Origin: Candidatus Babeliales bacterium
GTDB lineage: Bacteria > Babelota > Babeliae > Babelales > Vermiphilaceae
Direction: 5' to 3'
NCBI GenBank assembly: GCA_020050795.1
Contig: JAGVKD010000021.1
Span: 1-64,000 of the forward strand
Length of the DNA: 64,000 bases
This document shows positions 33,137 to 40,467 of this stretch, one piece after another. How positions within the stretch are numbered: position 1 is the stretch's first letter; each line of letters opens with the position of its first letter. A program made the position numbers and the translations under genes. The notes below the pieces were generated by a model, which was given only the letters and a program-made list of their open reading frames with translations, was not told where the DNA came from and made no database searches.

Positions 33137-33177
33137 AGCCTGAAAACGTAAAGTAACACTTCTCATTTTCAGGCTAT
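33135..33177 (-). promoter_or_regulatory. Perfect 12-bp inverted repeat at the tgt start
   Basis: ATAGCCTGAAAA (33135-33146) and TTTTCAGGCTAT (33166-33177) are perfectly complementary, 19 nt apart. In mRNA the hairpin would hide the tgt ATG and the AGG just before it. It lies between the stop of the gene at 33222 and tgt on the same strand. Confidence 0.65.
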
Positions 33178-33221
33178 TGATTAAAGAGTAGGTCGTCAAA
33201 TTTTATTCGAGCTAAAAAGGG

Positions 33222-34091
33222 CTATTCATTGCGCCAATTGAACAATCGCTTGATACGAGCGACCCAAGAGGTCGTTGGTTCTTCCTCTTCCTCTTTTCCT
33301 TTACCCGTGTCGACGGGCCTTGGTGCCGGCTCTAGTTTTGGTTGGGTAGAGGTTGGCGATTTTAGCTTTTTCATTTCTGTTAAAAAGTCTTTTTCAATTG
33401 CGTTGATTGCTTCAACCGATTCAATTGCGTTGATTTTTTCGACCGACGAAGGTTCTTGTATTTTCAGAGAGGTTTCTCCCGCTTTGGATTCTGGTATAAA
33501 GTTTTTTTGTGAAAGGTCCTCTAATGGCTTGAGAACAGTTCGGTACATTATAGCAATAAACTCTTTATCGAGTTTTTCGAGTTGCTCATTAATTTTTTGA
33601 TTTTTCTCTTGTTCTTCTTTAGTTTTGGCTGTTTCTTCTGCAAGGAATTTATTTAAAAATTGTCTATCTTCCCTTAAATATGGAATCAATTCTTTATTAA
33701 TCTCGGCAAAAGCTTGTTCGTAGGTGACAGTAGGTTTTTCTATTTCTTTTTTAAGCTCATCTTGTTTGTCGGTGACAGTAAGTTTTTCTATTTCTTTTTT
33801 AAGCTCATCTTGTTTGTCGATGACAGTAAGTTTTTCTATTTCTTTTTTAAGCTCATTAAGCGCGCTTACCACAAGGGCTTCCCGTGCTCCAAGCATATTC
33901 AATTCATTCTCGCTGCGGCGCGCCTGATATACATACCTATAAACGGCACATGCTGTCGCGATACCAACCGCACAGAGTGCTGCATTTTTGTGTTCAACGA
34001 TCCAACCCCAAGCATCTTGATACCAAACTGCATGCGCAGGCTGTGGTGCCAGCAGGGCGAGAGCGAGAATTAGTGCTTTTATTTGTTTCAT
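33222..34091 (-). CDS. Anchor-module protein with coiled-coil domain
   Basis: A 289-residue protein, last of a four-gene operon. Residues 1-21 are a signal peptide identical at protein level to that of the next gene; residues 22-55 (W-Y-x-D plus KNAALCAVGIATACAVY) form the shared second hydrophobic segment, ending in Arg-rich sequence. The rest is coiled coil, starting with three tandem 16-residue repeats (DELKKEIEKLTVTDKQ), then a helical region, a Pro-rich linker (PTSTQPKLEPAPRPVD) and an acidic/basic tail. GGAG is 7 nt upstream of the ATG at 34091. Positive residues after the second segment favour a cytoplasmic C-terminal domain if the signal is cleaved; this is inference. Confidence 0.78.
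   Translation of the reverse strand: MKQIKALILALALLAPQPAHAVWYQDAWGWIVEHKNAALCAVGIATACAVYRYVYQARRSENELNMLGAREALVVSALNELKKEIEKLTVIDKQDELKKEIEKLTVTDKQDELKKEIEKPTVTYEQAFAEINKELIPYLREDRQFLNKFLAEETAKTKEEQEKNQKINEQLEKLDKEFIAIMYRTVLKPLEDLSQKNFIPESKAGETSLKIQEPSSVEKINAIESVEAINAIEKDFLTEMKKLKSPTSTQPKLEPAPRPVDTGKGKEEEEEPTTSWVARIKRLFNWRNE
33716..33859 (-). repeat. Three in-frame 48-bp tandem repeats
   Basis: Three copies encoding (D/N)ELKKEIEK(L/P)TV(I/T)(D/Y)(K/E)Q in the coiled-coil gene. Copies are nearly identical in DNA, so they are young or kept uniform by slippage. Confidence 0.9.
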
Positions 34092-34101
34092 TGATAGTCT
34101 C

Positions 34102-34680
34102 CTATTTTTGTAATGTCTGTATATCAATCCAGGTTTTGTTGCGCATCACGGTGCCATATGCGCCTGCAAATTTTGTGCCTGCAATGGATGCACCCGTAAG
34201 ATCTGCACCCGAAAGATTTGCGCCACTCAGATCTGCATCATTTAAATTTACGCGCACAAGAGTTGCGCCTTTCAGATTTGCATTTTTTAAAATTGCTCCG
34301 CCAAGAATTGCACCGGTAAGATTGGCATGCAAGAGGTTTGCCCTAGTTAAGTCTGCTCTGCTTAGGTTTGCGCCCACTAGATTTGCGCGCTTGAGATTTG
34401 CATTCTGAAGTTGTGTCATGTTTTCCTTTGTGCCATGCAGATCAGCTTTCTCAAGGTCTACGCCCGGACACATCAAATATTCGATACCATATATTGTTCG
34501 CCGGTCATCGCAGCGTGTGAGCTGATAGGTCACCGCGCATGCGGCAGCAATACCAACAAGACAGAGCGCAACATTTTTTTGTTCAACAACCCAATTCCAA
34601 ATATTGTCATACCATGCTGCGTGCGCGGGTTGTGGTGCCAGCAAGGCGAGGGCGAGAATGAGAGCTTTTATTTGTTTCAT
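34102..34680 (-). CDS. Anchor-module protein with pentapeptide repeats
   Basis: A 192-residue protein. Residues 1-21 are the shared signal peptide; over this segment it differs from the gene at 34091 only at synonymous sites. The second hydrophobic segment follows (KNVALCLVGIAAACAV), then a motif shared with the next gene (RC(D/N)DRRTI-x-x-(I/V)-EYL(M/I)CP). Residues about 72-165 are some 18 pentapeptides (NLKRANLVGANLSRADLTR). It overlaps the upstream gene by 4 nt. The beta-helix would present a rod-like surface next to the membrane. Function unknown. Confidence 0.82.
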   Translation of the reverse strand: MKQIKALILALALLAPQPAHAAWYDNIWNWVVEQKNVALCLVGIAAACAVTYQLTRCDDRRTIYGIEYLMCPGVDLEKADLHGTKENMTQLQNANLKRANLVGANLSRADLTRANLLHANLTGAILGGAILKNANLKGATLVRVNLNDADLSGANLSGADLTGASIAGTKFAGAYGTVMRNKTWIDIQTLQK

Positions 34681-36656
34681 GAATTTTCCTTCACCAATGT
34701 ATTACGCGTCCCTTCTAATTTTTTTATGAATGATGTTTTGAGTTGTGTGAGTTCTGCCATTGCTTTCTTATCATTTTTCTTAGTGTCATATTCTAGATCC
34801 ATGAAGGTGCGAATTGCTTTGAATCTCTCTTTAATTTCTCGAATCTTGTTACTTTTTTGTGCTGCTTGTTTAGGCAGTTCCACTTTTTGATCGAGATAAA
34901 GCGGTAGGATTTCAAGCGTGTTTTTGAGTGGTTCAAATTCAGATTTGAGAGTTTTTCCTGTGGCATATATGGTTGCGGCCAACGATTTTTTTATGTCGCT
35001 TAGTGGGCCGACGGTGTTGGCGCCTGAAGGTCGTGCGCTCTCAATAGTTTTTTCTATCTGATCAAAATAGACATAGAGTTCTGCTATTGGCGTTTGCTCA
35101 ATCATGAGTGGGCGAATTGTTACTTTCAGGCGATTGGTAAAAGATTCTTTAATTGCATTGATAAGCGATTCTTTATCATGCAGACGAGTGTAGGTGATGG
35201 TTCCATCTTTTTTATTTTCTTTAAATGTATTTTTTATGATGGTAGCAACCCAGCCATCAATATCGGTGAGTGTCCATAGTGTCGTACGTATTTTTTTAAA
35301 AAGGTCTTCAAGGAGTGTTTTGATTTCATGTTCTGAATAATTTTTTTTGCGCAACTTTTGTTCGGCAGGTTTCATATATTTATAAAATTCGCGCGCAGGG
35401 CGATCGACAAATTTATTGTGCACTTTCAACAATGCGGGATATGGCTGAATGCTCTCGGTTAACTCAGTGAGCGATTCAAGATAGTGTTTGCCAAGTGCAA
35501 CATGTGGAGTAAAGATTGTGTCCACTGTTTTCAGATAATTTTTTATCAAAGAGTTTTCTTGTTTAGGTTTTTCAATCGGTTGCGCAGCAGTTTTTTTTGT
35601 AGTGGGTGCCGCTTGTTTTACCTCAGTTGTTTTAATTGTTTCTTGTTTTTTGGATTCAGATTTTGTTTCCGCAGGAACCGTAGGCGCAGTGACTTGCGTT
35701 TCAGGCATCTCTATACCTTTTGGGGCTTGGATGATTGCTGTTTCGTTCGTTGGCGCTTGTGCGATTTCAGTTGGTTTGTGCGGTAGGGTAGCACTTATTT
35801 TTTTGGCAATTTTTAGTTTGCTAGGTTCTTCGCGGACTGTATCGATGGTTGGTTTTTGCACAAAAACTTCAGTCGGGCCCGCTTCTTTTTGCATTATCAG
35901 CTGCCTAGATTGTGGCACATGTGAACCTTGCTTAGGTTCTATGAAAGTGGCAGAAGTAGTCGATTGCAGACGAGCTGTGGTTGCCGTTGCCACAGTAGTG
36001 TTGATATTGGTTGTCTTCTCTCTGAGTCGTGGTTTGCTTTTTTCAATATTTATGGCTGGCTCAGTTTCATGAATAGTTGCTTTTGGTAAAGTGGGTTGGA
36101 GATTGAATTTAAATGATGGTGTTCTTCTTTTTATATTCATTATCGATGGTTGGACACCACGGGCTTTAAAACCTCTGATGCCTTCAATAGTGGCTCCCTC
36201 AAAATTTGCATCAGTGAAAATTGCATCGGTAACGTCGGCATAACTAAGATTTGCGTTTTTAAAATTGGCGCCACTCAAATCAGCTTTATAGAAATTTACG
36301 CGCGTAAGATTTGCGCCGCTCAGATTTGCATTTTTTAAGATCGCTTCGCTAAGAACTGCGCCTTCAAGGTTTGCCCGTCTGAGATCTGCTTTCTGAAGGT
36401 CTGCATTCTGAAGATTTTTTCCTGCAAGATTTGCATCGGGACATATTAAATATTCAACGTTATTTATTGTTCGCCGATCATTGCAGCGCGTTGCGTATTT
36501 ATATGCTATTGAGCAGGCAGTAGCCAGACCAAGAGTGCACAATGCTGCATTCTTGTTTTCAACGGCCCAATTTAAAAGATCATCCCACCATCCAGCGTGC
36601 GCAGGCTGTGGTGCCAGCAAGGCAAGAGCAAGAAAAAGTGTTTTGATCTGTTTCAT
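34677..36656 (-). CDS. Anchor-module protein with pentapeptides and large C-terminal domain
   Basis: A 659-residue protein. The signal peptide is that of the two downstream genes with two substitutions; the hydrophobic segment (KNAALCTLGLATACSIAYKY), the RCNDRRTINNVEYLICP motif and about 17 pentapeptides (to residue 155) follow. Then comes a long Thr/Pro/Lys/Glu-rich linker (about 160-400) and a 250-residue helical domain (YPALLKVHNKFVDRPAREFYKY onward) with no recognised homology. The ATG at 36656 opens the signal peptide; the 25 codons upstream are rejected. The large linker suggests the helical domain reaches away from the membrane. Confidence 0.8.
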   Translation of the reverse strand: MKQIKTLFLALALLAPQPAHAGWWDDLLNWAVENKNAALCTLGLATACSIAYKYATRCNDRRTINNVEYLICPDANLAGKNLQNADLQKADLRRANLEGAVLSEAILKNANLSGANLTRVNFYKADLSGANFKNANLSYADVTDAIFTDANFEGATIEGIRGFKARGVQPSIMNIKRRTPSFKFNLQPTLPKATIHETEPAINIEKSKPRLREKTTNINTTVATATTARLQSTTSATFIEPKQGSHVPQSRQLIMQKEAGPTEVFVQKPTIDTVREEPSKLKIAKKISATLPHKPTEIAQAPTNETAIIQAPKGIEMPETQVTAPTVPAETKSESKKQETIKTTEVKQAAPTTKKTAAQPIEKPKQENSLIKNYLKTVDTIFTPHVALGKHYLESLTELTESIQPYPALLKVHNKFVDRPAREFYKYMKPAEQKLRKKNYSEHEIKTLLEDLFKKIRTTLWTLTDIDGWVATIIKNTFKENKKDGTITYTRLHDKESLINAIKESFTNRLKVTIRPLMIEQTPIAELYVYFDQIEKTIESARPSGANTVGPLSDIKKSLAATIYATGKTLKSEFEPLKNTLEILPLYLDQKVELPKQAAQKSNKIREIKERFKAIRTFMDLEYDTKKNDKKAMAELTQLKTSFIKKLEGTRNTLVKENS

Positions 36657-36666
36657 ATGAATCTCG

Positions 36667-37008
36667 TTATTGTTTTTCAACATCTTGTATTGTGGCAGGT
36701 GCGACTGTGGGTTTTTGTTCTTTATTTTCAATTACCGGATTCGTTGGCTGGATATCTTCTTCCACATCATCGCCTTCATCTTCGAATGCAGCTCTTAACA
36801 CAAGGCGTGCTCCTATATAGCAAGCAGCGCCAATACCAAGCCAGCAGGCCCATTTTTGGAGTGTTGGAGAATTTTGAAATGATTGTGGCAAATGATTCCA
36901 GATAGATGTTCCGATAGAGCTGGCCGTGTCTGAAAACCAGTTAGCATATGTTTGATGCGGCACTAAGATAATGGCCAGGCCAAGAAATAATGTTTTGAAA
37001 TGCTTCAT
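36667..37008 (-). CDS. Small membrane protein heading the modular operon
   Basis: A 113-residue protein, first in the four-gene unit, 10 nt upstream of the next gene. Its signal peptide (MKHFKTLFLGLAIILVPHQT) is a diverged form of the shared one, and a W-F-x-D start to the mature part and a second hydrophobic segment (CWLGIGAACYIGARLVL) keep the same plan. The C-terminus is acidic then Pro/Thr-rich (EDEGDDVEEDIQP). AAGGGGT precedes the ATG. It may be the small partner or ancestor of the three modular proteins. Function unknown. Confidence 0.72.
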   Translation of the reverse strand: MKHFKTLFLGLAIILVPHQTYANWFSDTASSIGTSIWNHLPQSFQNSPTLQKWACWLGIGAACYIGARLVLRAAFEDEGDDVEEDIQPTNPVIENKEQKPTVAPATIQDVEKQ

Positions 37009-37128
37009 ACCCTTACCCCTAATAGACGGATACCCATACCCTTATATATTCAGATTGAAATATTTTATGGGTAATATGCAAGAAAACAGGGTAAAACAAG
37101 TGAGGGGGTGATGTGTACGGATGGGCGA

Positions 37129-37800
37129 TTACTTTTTGCCAGGGAAGACAAAATGGCGTGAAAAGGCTACCAACGGTGTTCCCACCGCTATTGCGATCAA
37201 TTTGATCAGGTAGCTCACCAGAATAATATGGCCAATATTGGAAACGAGACCATAAAGCCCGAGAAGGCTGAAAAGAATGGTATCAACCAATTGGCTGACA
37301 GACACAGAGGCATAGTTGCGTGCAACGAGCCATTTGTGCGTCCAGATACGGCGCAGGAAGCCATAGAGCAGGTAATCAACATTTTGTGAAATAAAGAAGG
37401 CGATAAATGAGGCTACGATAATGCGGGGCATTGGCGTGAGCAGCAGGCTAAAAGCGCCTTGAGAGATATCAAAGGTACTTGGCATATACCACAGGTGTAT
37501 TTGTGGAATAATGGCGAAAAAAATGAGGGCAAAAAAATTGATGTAGATTGTTTTTTTGGCAATCTCACGTCCAAAATATTCTTGCAGTAGGTTCAAGCCT
37601 AGGGTGGCGCCAATGGTGAATGCATCAGCACAGGTGGCAGAAAACCCAAAGATGGTGATCTGCTTGAGAACGAATAAGTTTGCAAGTACGCACTGGAGAG
37701 AAATAAAGGCTACAAGAGCGCTTTGTCCCAGGCCCAGGCTGGCCAACATCGCCCCGACAATAATGAGCGTGTGAACCAGAAAAATGATCTCATTTGGCAT
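37129..37800 (-). CDS. yhhQ: Queuosine-precursor transporter (YhhQ/VUT family)
   Basis: A 223-residue membrane protein with six hydrophobic helices and the family landmarks: FGFSATCADAFTIGATLGLNLLQEYFGREIA, MPRIIVASFIAFFISQNVDYLLY and the NYASVSVSQLVDTILFSLLG block. Members import preQ0/preQ1 or queuine-type bases for queuosine synthesis. The ATG at 37800 has AGGAGC 7 nt upstream. Only tgt of the pathway is seen nearby, consistent with salvage from the host. It lies upstream of the modular operon on the same strand, separated by 120 nt. Confidence 0.9.
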   Translation of the reverse strand: MPNEIIFLVHTLIIVGAMLASLGLGQSALVAFISLQCVLANLFVLKQITIFGFSATCADAFTIGATLGLNLLQEYFGREIAKKTIYINFFALIFFAIIPQIHLWYMPSTFDISQGAFSLLLTPMPRIIVASFIAFFISQNVDYLLYGFLRRIWTHKWLVARNYASVSVSQLVDTILFSLLGLYGLVSNIGHIILVSYLIKLIAIAVGTPLVAFSRHFVFPGKK

Positions 37801-37913
37801 TAAAAAGCTCCTAGATGCCTTTAGTATAGCGCAAAATCGGGCGGGGGGCGATGACAAAAGCCCTAAGATCTGCTACTTTTAAAGTATATTTGGAAATTGT
37901 GTGGGGGATTTTT

Positions 37914-38567
37914 GTGAAAAAACTTTTCCAGAGCGCACGCCTTCAGGGTGTTAAGCTCATTGTTCCAATTGTTATTCTTTTAGGGATGCCGACGCTAATC
38001 AAGCCGGCTTCTTGTGAACCAGTTCCGGCGGCAACGCATACCGATTTTAGGTCTCTTGATCCTAAAAAAATTCATGGTCGTTATCTGCTTGAGAACCTAG
38101 ATCAATTCGATCAGGCTGCGTTCGAAAAATTTCTAAATACTATCAGCTGGGGGCTCACAATGCCACACTGTATGGTAAGCATGAAGGTTGGCAAGGATCG
38201 TGCAGATCAGCTTACCCACTATAGCCCAATCTTGTCACCGCTTTTGCAAACAAAAAAAAGTTTAAAAAATACTCATTTCCATATTCATACCCATTTTTCG
38301 CAAGAAGAACGTCTTGCGATAGCAAATGAGTATCTGACCTACTATCTCTCATTTGGTGGCGATAAAGATGCCGTTGATTCGGTGCATGAACTGACGCTCA
38401 AAAAGCTTGAAGTATCAGAAACGGTAACGGTGCCTAATCTTGTTCACCAGATCAAACACAATGCATCATTACGCGATAGATTTGAACGTACTAAGTATGA
38501 ATTCTTAATCGGTCTTGCTGTATTGTGGATTCAGCGCGAGCGGTATGAAGCAATGAGAGCGGCGTAG
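37914..38567 (+). CDS. Exported protein of unknown function
   Basis: A 217-residue protein starting with GTG at 37914, chosen because GGGGGA lies 5 nt upstream and the following residues (KKLFQSARLQGVKLIVPIVILLG) make a signal peptide ending near KPASC. The mature part is helical and His-rich in the middle (KNTHFHIHTHFSQEER). It forms an operon with the next gene (9 nt gap). A TATATT box at 37885-37890 may be the -10. No family recognised. Confidence 0.68.
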   Translation: MKKLFQSARLQGVKLIVPIVILLGMPTLIKPASCEPVPAATHTDFRSLDPKKIHGRYLLENLDQFDQAAFEKFLNTISWGLTMPHCMVSMKVGKDRADQLTHYSPILSPLLQTKKSLKNTHFHIHTHFSQEERLAIANEYLTYYLSFGGDKDAVDSVHELTLKKLEVSETVTVPNLVHQIKHNASLRDRFERTKYEFLIGLAVLWIQRERYEAMRAA

Positions 38568-38576
38568 GAAATGACC

Positions 38577-39188
38577 ATGAAAATCATGCGTACGCTTTTG
38601 TGTCTATTGCTTGGAATATGTATTGGTGCTGCAGGGATGTATTGGTATGTTCAGCGTGGCAAGCCAACTGAAATTCAAGCATGCCCAATTGCTTTTGATT
38701 TTGAATCACAGCGCGCATGTTTGGTTGATTTTATTCATACACAAATCAAAAAACAGTGTATCTATCTGGCTAACACACCAGATTTTATTTCAAAACTAAC
38801 GCCATATCACAAGCACAAAGCAAGTTGTGTTGTGTTGCGTGATAATTTCTTTGGTCAAAAAGAGCGTTGCGATCAAACATTCAATTCCATCGGCACACAG
38901 GAACATCAACAATATATTCATATGGTTTTGCGTGAAATAGATCAGACTATGACAGCGCATCCTGCATTAGATGGTATGGATGTTTTGAATGACATTCTCA
39001 GCAGAAAGCCATACCGCGTCATTCAACCAGGTGTGTATGATGATGCCTATTTTGAACAAACAGCGCTTTCTTTGCTGATCATAGCGGCGCACAAACTTGA
39101 TATTTGGAAAGACAAATCACCCGATGAGCCAGCGCCAAAAAAAATAAAAAAAGGCCGGTCAAAATGGCGATGGAAAGAAGTTAAATAA
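38577..39188 (+). CDS. Membrane-anchored protein with basic tail
   Basis: A 203-residue protein with one N-terminal membrane helix (residues 5-24, LLCLLLGICIGAAGMYWYV) and a soluble helical domain containing four scattered Cys. The last 20 residues are strongly basic (APKKIKKGRSKWRWK). The ATG at 38577 is 8 nt from TAGGA; the ATG at 38571 is only 1-2 nt away and is less likely. It is co-transcribed with the gene at 37914 and ends at a strong terminator. Function unknown. Confidence 0.7.
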   Translation: MKIMRTLLCLLLGICIGAAGMYWYVQRGKPTEIQACPIAFDFESQRACLVDFIHTQIKKQCIYLANTPDFISKLTPYHKHKASCVVLRDNFFGQKERCDQTFNSIGTQEHQQYIHMVLREIDQTMTAHPALDGMDVLNDILSRKPYRVIQPGVYDDAYFEQTALSLLIIAAHKLDIWKDKSPDEPAPKKIKKGRSKWRWKEVK

Positions 39189-39196
39189 AAGATTAT

Positions 39197-39231
39197 AGGC
39201 GAGTTTGAAACTTTCAAACTCGCCTTTTTTA
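39197..39231 (+). terminator. Terminator
   Basis: Thirteen-base perfect stem AGGCGAGTTTGAA / TTCAAACTCGCCT with 3-nt loop, followed by TTTTTATT. Confidence 0.96.
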
Positions 39232-39294
39232 TTGCAAAGCATTCCCCATCTTGATTAGAATAAAAATTGATTAATAGAAAATAAGGGGTGGGGT

Positions 39295-39498
39295 ATGAAG
39301 ATCAAAGCAATTCTTATCACTCTGTTGCTTGCAACAGCAACACCGATGCAGGCGCAAAAATCTTTGGACGAGTATTCATTACGGACTAAACAAGCAGGAT
39401 TGCACATTCTCAAGAATCCTGAGCTTCGTAAAAAGCTTCTTGCACCAAAACAAGAGAAAACTTGGTGGCAAACTTTTACAGGCTGGTTTGGATTTTAA
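39295..39498 (+). CDS. Very small exported protein
   Basis: A 67-residue protein: signal peptide (residues 1-20, ending MQAQ), a short charged helix (SLRTKQAGLHILKNPELRKKL) and an aromatic C-terminus (TWWQTFTGWFGF) that could insert in a membrane. A similar Trp-rich end closes the pentapeptide protein at 24981. AAGGGGTGGGGT precedes the ATG. Its stop lies 3 nt from the convergent murB stop. Function unknown. Confidence 0.65.
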   Translation: MKIKAILITLLLATATPMQAQKSLDEYSLRTKQAGLHILKNPELRKKLLAPKQEKTWWQTFTGWFGF

Positions 39499-39501
39499 TT
39501 T

Positions 39502-40437
39502 TTAGAGCAGTGGCCATTCTTTAAAGCCGACAAGTTCGCATTCAGGTTGCGGGACAATATCAAATTGGTCCCGCACTTTTTTTTGCATAAGTTGAACGAG
39601 TTGCACAATGTCTGTTGAGGTCGCTTTACCGCGATTGACCAGCATGTTTGCATGTTGGTGCGAAACGATTGCATCACCAACTGAGAGTGTGCCTTTCGCG
39701 CCGATTTTATCCAAATAGTAGGCAGTATAAATCATCTTTTTGCCATTGCTTTCGAGTGTTACTTCATGTGGGTGGAAATTGCGGAAAAAGCTTCCACAAG
39801 TGTGGGTTATCGGATAGCGGGCAGCGCGATGGCGAATAATTTCTGTGCGGCGTCCGCGTGCGAATGCCACTTCAAGATCAGTTGCCTTTTTGAGTGCAAA
39901 GGTGGCATCAACGAGAAAGTAATTATGTTCATGGAGCGTGGAATAATCATATCCAAAATTGAACCATGCTCGATTGACAGGCATAATCGTGCCAGTGGTT
40001 TTTTCTATCACATGCGCCGACACCAGAAAGTGCTCAAGAAGAAATTGAAAGTAGTGCAAATTTATAAATACCGATCCGCCCACCGTGCCGGGAATGCCGC
40101 TAAATTCTTCGAGCCCGAGAATGTTGTGATCAAGGCACCATTCAATCAGATCAGACATAGAGACGCCCGATCCGGCTTTCACCAACAGGCCATCAGCATT
40201 TGTCTCAAAAGTAATGTTTTTGAGGGCCGGTCGTATAACCAATCCATCAAATCCATCGTCACTGATTAAAATATTGGCACCTTGGCCCAGCACAAAAATC
40301 GGTTCATTGTGCGTTTGTGCGTAGGCGAGTGCCGATGCAAACTCTGCGCCATTGTGTGGCTCGCAAAATAATTTTGCCGGGCCGCCAGTTTGGAACCAGT
40401 TTTTATCTTTCAGGGGGATATTAGTTTGTATGATCAT
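39502..40437 (-). CDS. murB: UDP-N-acetylenolpyruvoylglucosamine reductase MurB
   Basis: A 311-residue FAD enzyme that reduces enolpyruvyl-UDP-GlcNAc to UDP-MurNAc in peptidoglycan synthesis. Landmarks: LKDKNWFQTGGPAKLFCEP, FAD site VLGQGANILISDDGFDGLVI, GLEEFSGIPGTVGGSVF, the catalytic Ser in THTCGSFFRNF, GTLSVGDAIVSHQHANMLVN and the terminal Glu motif PQPECELVGF. GGGG lies 8 nt upstream of the ATG. It stands outside any mur cluster. Confidence 0.97.
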   Translation of the reverse strand: MIIQTNIPLKDKNWFQTGGPAKLFCEPHNGAEFASALAYAQTHNEPIFVLGQGANILISDDGFDGLVIRPALKNITFETNADGLLVKAGSGVSMSDLIEWCLDHNILGLEEFSGIPGTVGGSVFINLHYFQFLLEHFLVSAHVIEKTTGTIMPVNRAWFNFGYDYSTLHEHNYFLVDATFALKKATDLEVAFARGRRTEIIRHRAARYPITHTCGSFFRNFHPHEVTLESNGKKMIYTAYYLDKIGAKGTLSVGDAIVSHQHANMLVNRGKATSTDIVQLVQLMQKKVRDQFDIVPQPECELVGFKEWPLL

Positions 40438-40467
40438 GAAGTGGACCCCGAAAAATTGGTGGGTGGA

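Noticed and set aside
33135-33200. preQ1 riboswitch upstream of tgt
   Set aside because: The sequence lacks the short stem plus A-rich tail and ribosome-binding-site pairing of known preQ1 classes; only a simple inverted repeat is present.
33716-33859. CRISPR-like array from the regular 48-bp repeats
   Set aside because: There are no unique spacers; the units are contiguous, in frame and encode a coiled-coil repeat.
37851-37913. ATG-started N-terminal extension of the gene at 37914
   Set aside because: It would place the signal peptide internally and lacks a ribosome binding site, while the GTG at 37914 has GGGGGA at good spacing.
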